From assembly GCA_024529925.1 (NCBI GenBank), contig JAFEUB010001490.1:743501-807500 (forward strand): a stretch of DNA of 64,000 nucleotides, read 5' to 3'. Under the pieces are notes generated by a model. It did no database searches and was not told the origin of the DNA. It saw nothing but the letters and a program-made list of their open reading frames with translations. Position numbers and translations under genes: made by a program. This DNA is from Ophthalmolycus amberensis. Its lineage: Eukaryota > Chordata > Actinopteri > Perciformes > Zoarcidae. Shown here in pieces: positions 24,640 through 38,000 of this stretch. Numbering within the stretch: position 1 is the first letter of the stretch; every line of letters begins with the position of its first letter.

Positions 24640-27494
24640 ATTGTAATGTTTTATCTTTTTAATAACAAAGACTGTATTTGTGTTCCATAAAGAACAAAGA
24701 CAGACACCCCTTGGTGAGGGACACAAGTATTACGTTGACATTTCTCTTTTAAAAATCGGTGCTTGGAGAGTTGCATTATCATGGTTGTGACTTCAAAATG
24801 CATTCAGATCAAGCTGGAGGAGCGTAAAACAACAGGGCACATACATTCAAGATTCTAGAGGTTCTACAGGGTAAAATGCTGACTCGGTACCCATGCTTCA
24901 TCCAAAACAGTCCATCTTCAGTTACAGTCCATGGATTAAAAAAAAGAATTAAAAAAATTAAAAAAAAGGTACAGAGCAAAGGTTCAGGCGGGTTTCCATC
25001 AGCTTTATTTGTCCCTCTTCACTCCGTGTGCAGTAAAAGGCTTTGTGTGGTTCAGAGTGCTCATGACAAGGACGAGGGAAACTGTAACCCAGATATGTCT
25101 CAGAAAAAGAACAGTACATCAGAGGACCAGGCCCAGGGACCTCTGGGTGCCTGTGAATGCATTTATAAACATTTGTACACAGAAAAGAATGTATTCACAC
25201 CTGTACAAAGGAGTAGGCCTCTGTCTACTTCCACAAGAAGAAGGCACCTCCTTTTCCATCAATAACTGTATACTACTGGCCTTAATGCACACCTGGCAAG
25301 TGCACGTGTCTTTATAGACACTCACATATACAAACAGAACATACACCGTTGGGAGCACAGCAGATGACTTGAGGGGAGGCAGAGGGACAGGGTGGATGCT
25401 AGGCAGTGCAGATTGTGACAAATGGAGTATCAAGACATTTTGGGAGATGAGTTTGAAATCTAGAGACCACGCTCATTTCCGAAAATGTCATAAGACCCAC
25501 AAAACAAACGTGTCTTGATCTCAACAATGAACAGTCCTGGTAGAAAGAGTTCTCTGTAAAGTTTTGGAGCTGCCGCAAGTTATGTTTTATTCTTTGGCAC
25601 ACCCCTGTTGTGCCAAAATAGGTTTCTTATCAAACCCTTGGCAGACATGAATACAATGTATCAAATTCATCTATGTACATGTAAAGATTTGTGCTCTTAG
25701 ACTGACAGGCAGGCCATCTGATGGCATCATGGACACCCCCAAAACTCAAGCTGTGACCTCACACACACACTCCCTCCCCTCCCAAAAAGAGAGGAATGGA
25801 ATCATCCCATGCACCACATACAAATATATACAAGTTTGCAAACATCAAGTTTTGTTAAAAAAATAATTAGCTACATATACTGACAGCACATAAAAAATGT
25901 AGTATTTTAGTCAAATGAAACTTATTAACCATTCAGTTTCACAATTCACTCCATCTGGGTTTAAGGTGGCTGCTGATTGGTTGTTCAGCACTGCAGTGGT
26001 GACAGAAGGGCCTGCCACCTTTCTCCTCCATGTCCGGGCCTACAGACCTTGAGACAAATGGGAGCAGAGTGAGCCACTGTCACTTAAATGTACCTGAACC
26101 CCTCCTCACTATGAGCAACATAATCAGCACATCCCCATGGGTTTGTTACACTCCTACAAAACTGCGGAACAATGGAAACAATGTGACAAGCGTCTCTTAG
26201 CAAGTGCAAAATTATTATCAAGTTAACTAAAGCCAATCAAAGCTCCCCAGCTCTGTGTGTTTTATGCAATTTATCAAAACATATTTTTCATAAATTATGT
26301 TGGTTTCATGTTTGTGAGCAATTGCATCTGACATCATGTCAATGGTAAATGACAAGGAAGCCTTAAAATGCCTGCACTTAAATTGTAGCCCATTTTTTCA
26401 TATGCCAGACACAACTGTTGTATCTGCAATTAAAGGGATATTCCTCCAATTTAACATTACACGTCCATTAAGTTAGAGAACATGCATGATAAATCAAAAT
26501 TAGATAATAGAAAAGTCTAATTTGAAGTAGCACAGGCCGATAAATATCCTTACTTTAAATCAGTGGCATGCCCCTTTAAATATATCAAATCATAATCAGC
26601 TAAAAAGAGAGACGTGGTTCTGTCAAAAAACAAGTTGATCTCGACAGAAGAGGTCCCACAAAGTTGGGCTGTAGCCAATTACACTTCGCCCTGGTTGCTC
26701 TGCCTTATGGGAAATGTATGCATTCTGTACTCGCTCATCATGCACACGGAGCAGGTACGTTTTGAAGGTGGGAGCAGGAGTGATTAGAAAACCCTTCCCC
26801 CTGCCTTAACAGTTACACTTCTCTTCCTCTCAATCCACAATAAAGTGCTTGAGCTAACACAAGAAAAAAAAAAAAAAAAAAAGTTCCTTTGCTCACATGG
26901 CTGACTAGTTTCTGTAACAAGAGTTTGTGTTTCTGATTGGCCGTAAGCCCTTTGCTAATTTCTTCCAATTCCTTCGACTCCAATACTTGAGGTTTTCAAG
27001 ATAGGCAGGAGACTTAAACACCCAAGTTCTTCTGAACCAATAAATAAGAACAATGACAAATTAAACACAGTAAATAACCACTGATATCACATAGTAAGCA
27101 GGATCATCGTCGTCTCATAGTCCCGTCCATCCTCTTTTTCTTCTGGTAAAAAACAAATGATATCTCGAAAGACGGATATTAGTTTTTTTTATACATGTTG
27201 ATCAGATGGTTTTCCACCAACATAGCGTCTGAAGAAAACTGCACTTGAAAGTGCACATCTGGTTTCAGCCTTTGTTTTTTTTCTAGATCCGTTGTCATCT
27301 TTGGTTGTAAATGTGTGCATCAGTCGCTTGTCACAGTTCAGTCCGTGATGCAGCCAGTATGACGATAAATACAGATTCAAATGAAAAGTGCTTGAACTGC
27401 TACAGGAAGGAGCGGAGGCTTTGTGAAGATGGTCGTCGATAGGCTCAGGACTTGGTCCCTCTGTGTGTATGTGTGTTTGTGTGAGGGGGGGCAG
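24640..27494 (-). other. ulk2: inferred 3' UTR of ulk2
   Basis: No coding sequence with support follows the ulk2 stop codon. The stretch is non-repetitive compared with its surroundings. Minus-strand AATAAA-type signals occur towards its left end (for example the complement TTTATT near 24470). A 3-kb UTR is plausible for a vertebrate ULK gene, but the polyadenylation site cannot be fixed from sequence alone. A poly-A run lies at 26861-26882. Confidence 0.45.
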
Positions 27495-28960
27495 CTACTC
27501 ATAGAGTGTGACAGTGCAGTAGCAGAGGGCTGACATCCTGCGGTCCACGCTGGCTTTGTCTGCAGGGAAAAGACACAAAACAACAACATGTAAAGAGACG
27601 TTGTTCAAACAAAGTAAACGCAAGAACAATTACGGTACATTATCAGACAGACCACAGGTCTGCTAGTCCTGCAGATCCAGCAGACTCTCTTAGCTGCACA
27701 TAGTTATTGTATATTGCTCGTTTCAGCCTGATAAATGCTGCCTGTTCACGAAGAGGTACGCGTTGATAAGGTTTGATCACAAACCCCCACATTGCTGTAA
27801 ACGGCTACCTGTTGGGCTCTTTTATTGCACACCTTCACACTTCACAGCTAACAGACCTATTGTCAGGAATCAGGCAGTAGTGGTGTTAGAAGAGCCACAG
27901 CTGTCAATGCTGTGTCACCGCAGAGCTGTACCATGACATGAAGTGTATAACTTAAACTGAAAGAGGTAAATAAACCTCTCAGTCAATTGGGAAGCAAAGA
28001 TGCATATCACACTTACACAGTAAATCAAAGGGTTAAAAGGTTCTGGAACATATTCACACTCCACACTCATGACACTTCAGATCTGGAATTTTGCTTGTAC
28101 CCAAGAGACAATTCTGAGAACAAGAAATATGGTGAATGTGCCAAATTCTCTGAAAACATTTGGACATTGGAAAATTTACATAACCGCGGCCAGTTAATCA
28201 GGACGTGCCTACCCGAATATGTGCCGACCCAACAGTATATAAGGCCTGCTGTTGGGGGCGGGGTGTTCAACATAACATGCCAAAATCCGGGCAAAGCAGA
28301 TGTAACTTTGCCTCCCTGTCCCCTGTATGGGGTGATGGACAAAAAGCATCCAGATGTGCAACCCTTGACCTGAACGAACTCTTTAAGTTAAGAAGGAGGG
28401 ATTTGGTATAGCCCTGCTATGGTCACTATGAAGCAGAAGGGGGGGCCGGCACAGCGCCTAAAGAAGTCTGTGTACTCATAGGCTACCTGCTGGAAGCTGA
28501 GACACAAGAATATTCTGTGTTTCAAAGCCACCCTGACCTGAAAGTATACACTTTTAAGTAGACAGTGAAGAATCAATTGTTTGATGGTTAGAGATCTGTG
28601 ACCTGTAACAGAAACTGTCTGTCTGTCTGTCTATTGACAGGTAATCCATCTCCTGCTGGGAGGATGGATTCAACTCCTCGAAACCCATGAACGGAGGAGG
28701 AATGCTGTAGAGCTGGAGAAAATAACCCAATCTAAGCATTCTGTCCATCAACACTTGTAAAACTGTGTGAGAGGACGAGCAAACAGCTTTGGGGAGGCAG
28801 CGAGAAAGCTTTGATATTCTATCACAGACTTTCAGGTATTCAGTTGGTTGCAATCTGCATCCACATCACGAGATGCCACCAAATCCTACACACTGTCCCT
28901 TTAAGACCCAATCTGTTCATGCGAGTGGTTCCTGCATGAGGCCTATTGTGTAGGACTGGG

Positions 28961-29001
<41 letters not shown>

Positions 29002-32000
29002 CTCTCTCTCAGAGTTTGTACTCACACTTGACCACATTCTCAATGTCAGTAGGGTCCTGTAGGATCTTGGACAGGCCGTCCAGCAGCATGGCGGCCTTGC
29101 TGTAGCGGTAGGCTATATCTTCTGTCTGCTTGAACATCTCATCCAGAGCTGCTGACTGAACCTGACGCACAAATACACAGACAGCATCACATTAGCCAGC
29201 ATAGATTAGCGCTGCACTTTACTGAACATACCGCTTGAAAAAAACCTAGTGGAAAGTACAAGAATCATTACCAGACTCCAATCACTTTGTCTCTGTAACC
29301 CCTGAAGACTGTTATTTATTTCTGTACTGTGTGTCTGATACTCACAATCTCCACAGCATGATTGTAGATGAGCTTCTCTGCTGTGACGCTGTTGATTTCG
29401 TCTACAAAGCGCTGCTTATCGGAGAAGAAGTGGTTGAGTTTGTCAGTCAGCCGGCGGCAGAGGGATATGCAGCTTTTGTAACGCTCATTCAAACTCTTCA
29501 CCACTGAGAGAAGACAGAGAGAGGGAATAAATATTGTTTGCATAAACGTGTATTTGAAAGTTCCTCGGTCACAGGTTCCAGTTTAACGCACTGCTCACAG
29601 GTTAAGTCAAGTAATGGGAAATTAAGTGTCCTTACCCTGTTTGACAGCCGTGGAGGGATTGAGTTTGGCAGATTTAATCTGAGCTTTGGCCATATGGAGA
29701 GAAGAAGCCAGGAGCTGAGCTGCCTTCATGTACAGCACCAGCTGCTCCACCTGCCTGTAGGGGGCAGCACAACCAGAGTATATAAAATACTGCAGCAACA
29801 CCACTGAACAAAGGGCCTCCTCACACTACACCACATTAGGGAGATTATCAGAGGGTCAAACTAGACCTAAGCCATTCCTTACCCCCACTCTTTGCTGAGC
29901 TGGCTGATCTGGTCCACAACCACACTGTCCTGGGGGGGGTAGAGTGAGGCGGCCGACACGCCAAGCTCCATCCCTCCAGCTCGCACTGCTGCCATCTCCA
30001 GGACGCAGTCAGTGAATGAAAGCATCATCCGTAGGTGCATCAGGGTATCTGTATGCTCGCGCTGGACCAGACAAAAATTAAACGTAAAACACAACAAGAT
30101 TTTAAAAAAAAGAAAGTATACCAGTGAGTCATGAAGTTGTCTGACAGACCCATTTCCCTGTTAAATAATGAGAAATAGACACCACACTCCCTCACCTCCA
30201 TGAGGGTCTCCTCAGGCAGCTCTGGCGCTTCGAATGTGATGAATCCCTCCAAGCTGGGAGGGGAGGTCCCATAGGGAACATAGCGCAGGCTGCTGGGAGC
30301 CCCCTCAGTCCCAGGAACAGCCTGCCCGCCCCCAAAACCTCCTGGAGGAGAGGAGCACAGGGCCATGCCGGGAGGAGAACCAACATAGACCCGACCGCTG
30401 GTGGAGCACAGGGAGCCGGCCGAACTGTTAGAGCCCACTGAGACAAGGACAGGGAGGAGAGGCGGAGGATCATGAGATCAGTGCTACTAACAAATACCTC
30501 ACCGCCGTCCTGCTTCCAACTGTTAATAGCTTATTTGCTTGCACACTAGCTCAGCTAGGGAAGGGCCCTCACCTGAGATGGTGCGTGGCCGTGTGCCCAG
30601 GTGGCTGCAGGTAGGAGGAGTGCAGCTGTTAGGCGGTGAACCCACGGTGAAAAGGACAGTACGAGGACTTGCTGACCCACCGTGAATCAGCCCGCTGGGA
30701 CCCGCAGGGGCTTTGGGAAGAGGACATTTTATTGTTTTCATTCTCTGTCATACACTGGCGTAGATTAAATGAGGCATCATAGTTGTAAAAAAAGTACGCT
30801 GTATGAAATAACAGAATCATTCCTCAGACTTTATGTTCATACAGAATTTTGTATATTGAAGAATACAGACATGAGTAATTTATTATGTTGACTAAGTGAC
30901 TGAAATAGGGCAACCTGTGGTAAACGCATTGTGTGTGCAGCAGTGTAGCCTACCTGTGTCCATGGGTCGCTCTGTGTTCAAGCTGTCAGTGCTGCCCTGA
31001 TAGGCCTGTCCACCCAGAGTTATTCTGATTGGCTGCTCAGACAGACGACCTGTGCTCACAGACCTGCAGGGAATAGCACAGACAACGTCAGAGCAATGTC
31101 AAACAGCAGACAGAGTGACGTCATATGGTAGAGGATAGACGGGGGTGGGTCAAAGCAACACAACGCGGTGCGCCAAGCTAGAGCCCTTTCCACTACATGC
31201 ATGTAAATATACACGACATGATTGACATAACACAAATGTATTTCTATTTCTATGCCAGGAAAGTACAGACACAGAAATGTGTTTTGTGTGCGTATAAATG
31301 CATCTGAGACTAAATTGAGCCCGTGTGAAACTGGCTCCCCACATTTAACCCAGCAAAATACATAAAGGAGCAAGTAAGTCAGGACTCTTGTAGTCAGTCA
31401 ATAGGTGTACTACGGATCAATTGTACAATAGCTACTTCATATAAAAACTGAATAGCATCATGTCCATTATATTGGTGATGATGAACCATAATGACCAGAC
31501 CTGATCAGCCAGGTCAATGGACGTTCATTTATCAGTGTAACATTGATTACGGTGGAAGCTGAGGTGGGTGCAAAAGAGAAGTAGGGAACAAGCGAAGCGA
31601 ACAGACAGAAGACACATTTGTTTCAGGGAGGCCTACCTGCCAAAGGTCCTGCTGGCCTCAGGGGCAGCTGGGCGTCCACTGAGGTACGGGCTGCAGTGGT
31701 GGGCACAGATATCCCGGGCATCTGCCAGCGTCTTGGTGGGCACGGGGCTGTCCGCCAGTGCCATCAAGTTACAGGACGCCTGCGTTTTGGGGATCTTGAA
31801 TGGTGCCGCAATGGTCTGAATGGAAGAAACATTAAACAGGGAAACTTTAACAGCTGACATTTTAGTTAATTTGGATCATCTGCACACTTAATAACATCTG
31901 CACTCACCTTAGTCGGGGAGCCAATGATCGTAGGCAGCGGCGACTTCTGCAGCCAGTCGGATGTACGGGGGGAGGTGCCCAGGAGCTTGGTGGGGGAGGA

Positions 32001-35000
32001 GCCGAGGCTGGCTGGTCGACCGAGCTGAGGGAAATGACTGCAGGAGGAGGAGGCGGAAGGCTGCACAGGGTCCGATAACTGCTTGTGGAGTTTCTGCCTG
32101 GTCTGGCAGAACTCGGTCAGGGTGGGGGCGCTCTGGAGCCGAGGCCCAAGGAGCTGAGAAGAGGGGACGGGGGAACCTAGAGGGGCCGGATTAGAGTCAA
32201 TTTCAAGTTAAAAGGCTGTATACTATATAGTACTATAATTAGCAAGTAATGTATAGTGTTGAATCAGATTGTTCATGGACAACGTGGGTTTGTGCATTCT
32301 CTCTGGCAGGTCAGAGGTCACATAACTTCATGTCTCAATTGTCTCTCAGCTGAAGGCTGTCTTCGGCTCTAGCTTTATTCTGCATTGGATTTAAATGAAT
32401 GCTGCAGGAAGTAGGGCTGTACCAAAGAGTCTGAAGCTTCATTTATAATGTTGACATTGGAATTCTAAAATCAACATTCGAATGCTGCGCTGCTTTTTTT
32501 TCAGAGTGTTGAAAAGTCAGCTTAGATGGAATCACTTCCAAAGTTCACAACATGTTTTTAATCATACAAAATATTCATACATATGATACAATTTCCAATT
32601 TATGCTTCATGTTTCAGTGTTAACTAATTAACATGTGCTATTTCAACATCCCACGTTTCCTACAGGACCATAAATTGAATCTAAGTGAACAAGTTGGCAC
32701 AGTTAGGGTTGACCAGGGGACCAGGCTTTGGAGGACAGCTGAAGTGAACTGACCTCCTGAGGAGCTGCGGCTGCGAGGCTCGTGGTTCTGCAGGTGACAG
32801 CAGCAGTGACCCAGCTGCTCAGGGATGGTGCCCACTGCAAACAAAAACACAGTTATTCGCATTGCGAGTCAAACTCATGTCTGGAACGTGTTATTAAAAA
32901 GCTGGTGTGCTGGGAGCCACGTCTGGACACGTCCTTACCAAGAGGTGAGGGGGAGTAGGGCCGAGAGCTGCCGGTGGAGAGACGCCTGCCTACTGTCTGA
33001 GGGACGTCTGCAGAGCTGGGGGACGCCGACCCCACCTTGGGAAACCCCATGGGACTAGTGTCGGACCGCCTCACAGTGCCAGACCTAGACAACACAACCA
33101 CACATCACAAAAAACATAAGTAAAAGTAGTTGCACAGACTATCCCAAGTTCAAGTAAAATTCATTCAGCTTTCAGAGCCATGAGGAAAATGCTCTGTCTC
33201 AATCAGCACTGAACCAATCCAAAGAGTGAAGTTAAAGACATTGATACAATACTTGGCTTCCTCTAGGATTCAGGTATTCAAATAATGTCTCTGAGTGACC
33301 TCCTTCCTCTCCCTTTGGCTCATGTCAGCCAATTCTCCCAGACCTCAGATTTGAGTCACACGGAAACAAAGCATGTGCTGGAGTTTGTGGGGACCTCGTG
33401 TAATTACTGAGATACACAATATACATAATCTGAAGTCTGTGAATCGCAAATCAAATGATACGACATGACACAACTGCACGAGGTACAGTTTTTAATGAAA
33501 TGCCCTGTGGAGTGTTCTTGACATCAAACAAAGGTTATGTTTACATTCAGCGTTTCTCACCACAACACATTGTGTGTGTCCCATATACGCGATGTAAGAA
33601 GTGGACGCAGTCAACGTGACGTCACCCATTGTTGTTTTTTTAGACTACGGTTTCGAAGATTCGAATTCGACGTTCTGGTCGTCGCCATCTTGGTTTTAGT
33701 TTTTATTGAAAATACATCAAAACCCCTCCTCTGTGAAGTCTACTATGGTGTCATTTACCTTAGGAGGATGCTGCACCTGAAAGAACTAACTGTTAAAATT
33801 ACACTGTTTCATTTGCTTTACAATTAAAAGGACTACCAGCCATCACCTTAATGTGTCCAGTAAACTGTGCTGGACTTGCAGATGCACAAAGACCAACTCT
33901 TGCTTTAGGTGCTAGCACATATTAAGATATCATATTCGGAGCTCAACACAAACTACTCCACTTCCTTCTATCGTAGTATCTAGTTGCAGGGTGTTATTTC
34001 TAAAATAAAGCAAAATAAAGATCCATACAGTATATGAAGGAATTCTACTTGCCAAATTCTTCCTCCCTAAAGTGAGAATAAAAGAATACTAACAAACTAG
34101 AAAATGCATTTCCTGCTGAAAATGCGTTGGAATGCTGAAATTTGAAATTAATTGCAAAAACATTGCTGAAAATAGATATCCAATTTTTTTAAAATTGCAA
34201 AAAGCTTAATAATTCAAAAAGTTTAAAGATTCCAACTATGAAAAGTCATATCACCCCTCTCCTGAAAGAGCGGAACATTTTGATATTCTAATGGTTTCTG
34301 TGGCTTAAAAAATTTCATCAGTGGTGATATTTGTAGTAGTAGAAGTTGTAGTAGAAGTATTATTAGTAGTAGAAGTATTAGTAATTATAAGAAGTAGTAG
34401 AAGACGTAGTATCAGTAGTCATAGTAATAGCTGTAGCATTGGTCGTAGTATTTAATATAACAGTAGTAGTAGTAGTAGTAATAGTAATGGCAGTAGAAGA
34501 AGTAGCAGTAGTAGTACTAGTAGCAGTCGTACTAATAGCTGTAGTAGTATTACTACTTTTAGTAGCATGAATAGCAGTAGTAGTAGCAGTTGTCGTATAT
34601 GTAATAGTAGTAGTGGTAGTAATAGCAGTAGTGGTGGTAATAATATTGATGGTAGCAGTAATAGCAGCAGCAGTAGTAGTAATAGTAGCAACAGCAAAAG
34701 TTATAGTAGTAGTAGTAATACTATATTAGCAGCAGCAGTAGTAGTTGTCGCAGTATTGGTAAGAGCATTAATTCTTTTAACAAAAAAGCCTAATTTTGAG
34801 CTTGTTTAAATACAGTTAATCCATGGGGCTTTTATTTTGAAAGGGTGGGGCTGGGTGGGGGAGGGAGGGGGAGAGGAGACATAATCATAATGTTTGACAC
34901 ACATAAACAGAGGTTATTAAATGACAGGCTTCATCACAAGCAGTTCAGTTAGAATTCACTCTCTGGGGCTTTTATTTTGAAATGGGGTGTGTGTGTGGGG

Positions 35001-38000
35001 GGGGGGGGGGTGGAGGAGGGGGGAAAGACCTCTAAAGATCCCTAAGACCTGAATGACTGTATGAGAGAGAGACACAGAGAGAGAGAGGGAGAGGAGTGTA
35101 TGTGCGCGTGTGTCTGTGAGTCTGTGTGTTTATCAACATCACTAATTGGCTCAATCGCGAACACCTGTGTGCCTGAAGCCATTTGAAAATATTCTCCATA
35201 GAGATCCCATTGAAAATAAAAAGCTTAATAATTCAAAAAGTTTAAAGGTTAGAAATATGAAAAGTCATAGCAGACCTCTGGTGAAAGAGCTGAACATTTT
35301 AATAGTTGAATGGTTTCTGCAGCTTAAAATATGAAGGAGAAGAAGAGGTGCGACGGAAGAAATAGAAGTTGAATAAAGATTCGAAGAACAATAGTTGGAA
35401 TGCTGACCAGCATTCCAACAATTAAGAAGGGCCTCTAATAGGTCTAAAGGACAGAGTGTCAGAGCTCTAATCCTCCCTAAACAGATTGACGAGACAGCAC
35501 GGCTGGAGAGTAGGACAGCTGGACAAAGACGCATAGCTAGCGGGCAGTGGATCCTCCAAGCTGCTACTCCAAAAACATTATGCAAATACCTTATCCACAT
35601 ACCTTATTTCAGGCACCTAACCAAAACCCCAATGACTTAGAGACGAGGGAACTGGAAGGCTAAAATGCTGACTCACTTCCAGGTTTTAGGACTCTTGCAC
35701 TCTATAGCAACAACAGAAATAATCTCCCTGTGGAACACGGTGCCACCCTTCTTTCTTCCTCTGCCCTCCTATCGGTTTTGTCTTCACATAAAACCACCAA
35801 CAAACCCTCCCAGCAACAGGTTGAAAAGCTACACGCTCAAGCAGGCAGTATGTCTGATGTAATTTCAGTGAAATATTATGGCTGATGTAATAACAGCCTG
35901 CGTTTTCATTACATAGCCATAAAGTTTACTCCCAATGGTGAGTGAAACATTAGTCACAAGTTGATGTCAACAAGCGAGTGCCCATTCCAAGTGTTTCATT
36001 ACTAATCACAGGGTTCTTACAGTCATGAAAAATAATAGCAATGTTCAGGTCTGGAGAGGTTTTAGAAAAGTCATGGGAATTAGAATCACAAATACCTGGA
36101 TGATGAGAGTAAATGTGGTTAAGTTGAGATCTACTGAGAAAAATCTGTATTGGTTCAACTATAGTGTAATAAGCAGAGAGATGGCCCTCCCAAATGGAAT
36201 ATAAATCCAGTTTTGGAACAATATCCGTGAAATGTTTGGACTGTCTCAGTACAAACACGGTGACATGTTTGGGGAAATGCTGCGCTCTTAATCACAGGAT
36301 TTCCTCCTGTAGGAAAGAAAACTATATCTAAGGCATGGCACATGAAGGGTTGAGCCACTTGCTGATCTATTTGGGGAGGGAGTGTTCTTCTCCTATCAAG
36401 GTCTAAAAGATTGATATAGCTGAATGGATAATGGGGACTTTTGGAGAGACCTCCAAGTACAGTCCATGGGTTACAATACAGGACAGGATGACAGCATACT
36501 GCAAAGGTTAATACAACTTAATGTACAATCACCCTCTGTATTTCATAACATGACAGCAAATGCTCTTCATGGTGAGCGTGAGAGTCTGAGGATATGACAT
36601 GACAAAGGGACCTGGATACTGATCTTACACAAGAGGTCTGGGAGAATATTGTCAATAGTTGGTTGGTTGGCCACTAAGGGATAGTAACAGCAAATGTCTG
36701 CATTATAAAGTTATTACCGTAATAGATATTATTGGACTCCAGTCAGACTTAAAAAGCATTGTCTTATTCAAAGCTGTGAGTAGTGGAAAAGCTCTTTGAA
36801 TTATTTTCTCCACCTCATGTAGAACTATCTACTGATTTCTCCATCCTGGACCCGAGTGGTCGGGCAGTTGAGGAGTGGTTGGATCAGCCCCCAGCCAAGC
36901 ACGCCATGTCTTTGCCTTCTTGGAGCCAAATCTGTTTTACCAGCAGGACCCACAAATGCACAGTTTAAGTTAGCTCTTGCAGGCTTCCTTAATGCAATCA
37001 CACTAATGAACGGGTCAAACACAAGCTGGATCACACTCATGACAGCTACAGCCTCATACGAGTTACTGTTAGGTAATCTGAATAACTGAGTGGAAAGTCA
37101 CTGAAGGGTAACACCCTCAGAGTTATTAGAGGAGGGGATCATCACATAGTGTTCTGTGTTAGACAGCCTTAATGGCATGTGGGGTGCAGTGTCTACGACA
37201 CTGTCCTGTTTTTGTTTCTGTTTTCTGGTGCTATAGTATTGCAGCACGTTTGTGAAGAATAAATAAAACATCTTCATGACAAAAAACGGAAATAAAAGGT
37301 CGGACAGATCAGTTACGTCACTTGTTGCGTTGTTCTCTGCGTTGGGTGACTTCAGACTCCGACCTTTTATTCATTCTTTCATGTACACACAAACGTTTCA
37401 GAGAATATATAATCATGAAGACTTGCCTCAAAGGCACGGAAAAGACTTGGAAATGTATCGGTAAAAATGTGTATCAACCCTATAAAAACTAACAAGGATA
37501 ATCCAGGACCATAGGACCCCCCCCCCCCGACCGACCCAGCAGAGACAGCTCTTACCTGGGGGAGCTGTACAGCATGGTTGTCGGGCTGCTGGAGAGGTTC
37601 TGCTTGATGCGCTGGTAGTTGCGAATCTGGGTGGGAACGGGGATGGGGGTGGTCTCAGCCCGTGGGGACACCATGGGGGCCTGTCCCGGGGTGGGTTGCG
37701 GCTGCCTGGAGGGGAAGAGCGGGGAGAAGAGGGCGGTTAGCCGGTCTGCTCGAGGCTGCTGCTGGTTCCATATCTGCAGGACATCTTCAGGGGTGTCAAA
37801 ACCCATAATAATATAAACCTGCTCAAGGCTACTGCTTGTGTAATAAGTAGAACTTCAAGCAGGACAACTGTAAAATGTAGAGGCTTTGTTTCTACAGCCT
37901 CGTGTCCTCTGTTTACTTCAGTGTGGAGGCAGGTTAAGGAACTTAAGTTTAGCCTGGCAGATCATGAGTTGTTAAAAAAAAAATAGGGGGTGAGGCTTCC

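Larger units (their letters stand above)
27495..30437 (-). other. ulk2: ulk2 C-terminal EAT domain exons
   Basis: Six closely packed exons encode the early autophagy targeting domain, which binds ATG13 and membranes. Recognisable segments are APELPEETLMEREHTDTLMH, VVDQISQLSKEWG, VEQLVLYMKAAQLLASSLH, NERYKSCISLCRRLTDKLN, INSVTAEKLIYNHAVEI and SAALDEMFKQTEDIAYRYSK. The final exon gives RRMSALCYCTVTLYE and the stop at 27495-27497; mammalian ULK2 ends slightly differently after SALCHST. Helical leucine/lysine spacing fits the known MIT-repeat fold. Confidence 0.95.
33085..37555 (-). other. ulk2 intron with repeats only
   Basis: No gene within. It holds a trinucleotide array (34332-34755), homopolymer and GT runs near 34990-35010, and two copies of a dispersed repeat (34198-34318 and 35218-35334). 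A 14-bp perfect inverted repeat (37290-37303 and 37358-37371) lies in it as well. Confidence 0.7.

Noticed and set aside
28067..28373. Open frames of 91 and 128 codons on opposite strands
   Set aside because: They lie in a ulk2 intron, overlap each other, and show no recognisable motif or splice continuity.
34452..34697. Poly-leucine (minus) and poly-serine (plus) open frames
   Set aside because: Product of the TAG/GTA trinucleotide array in an intron.
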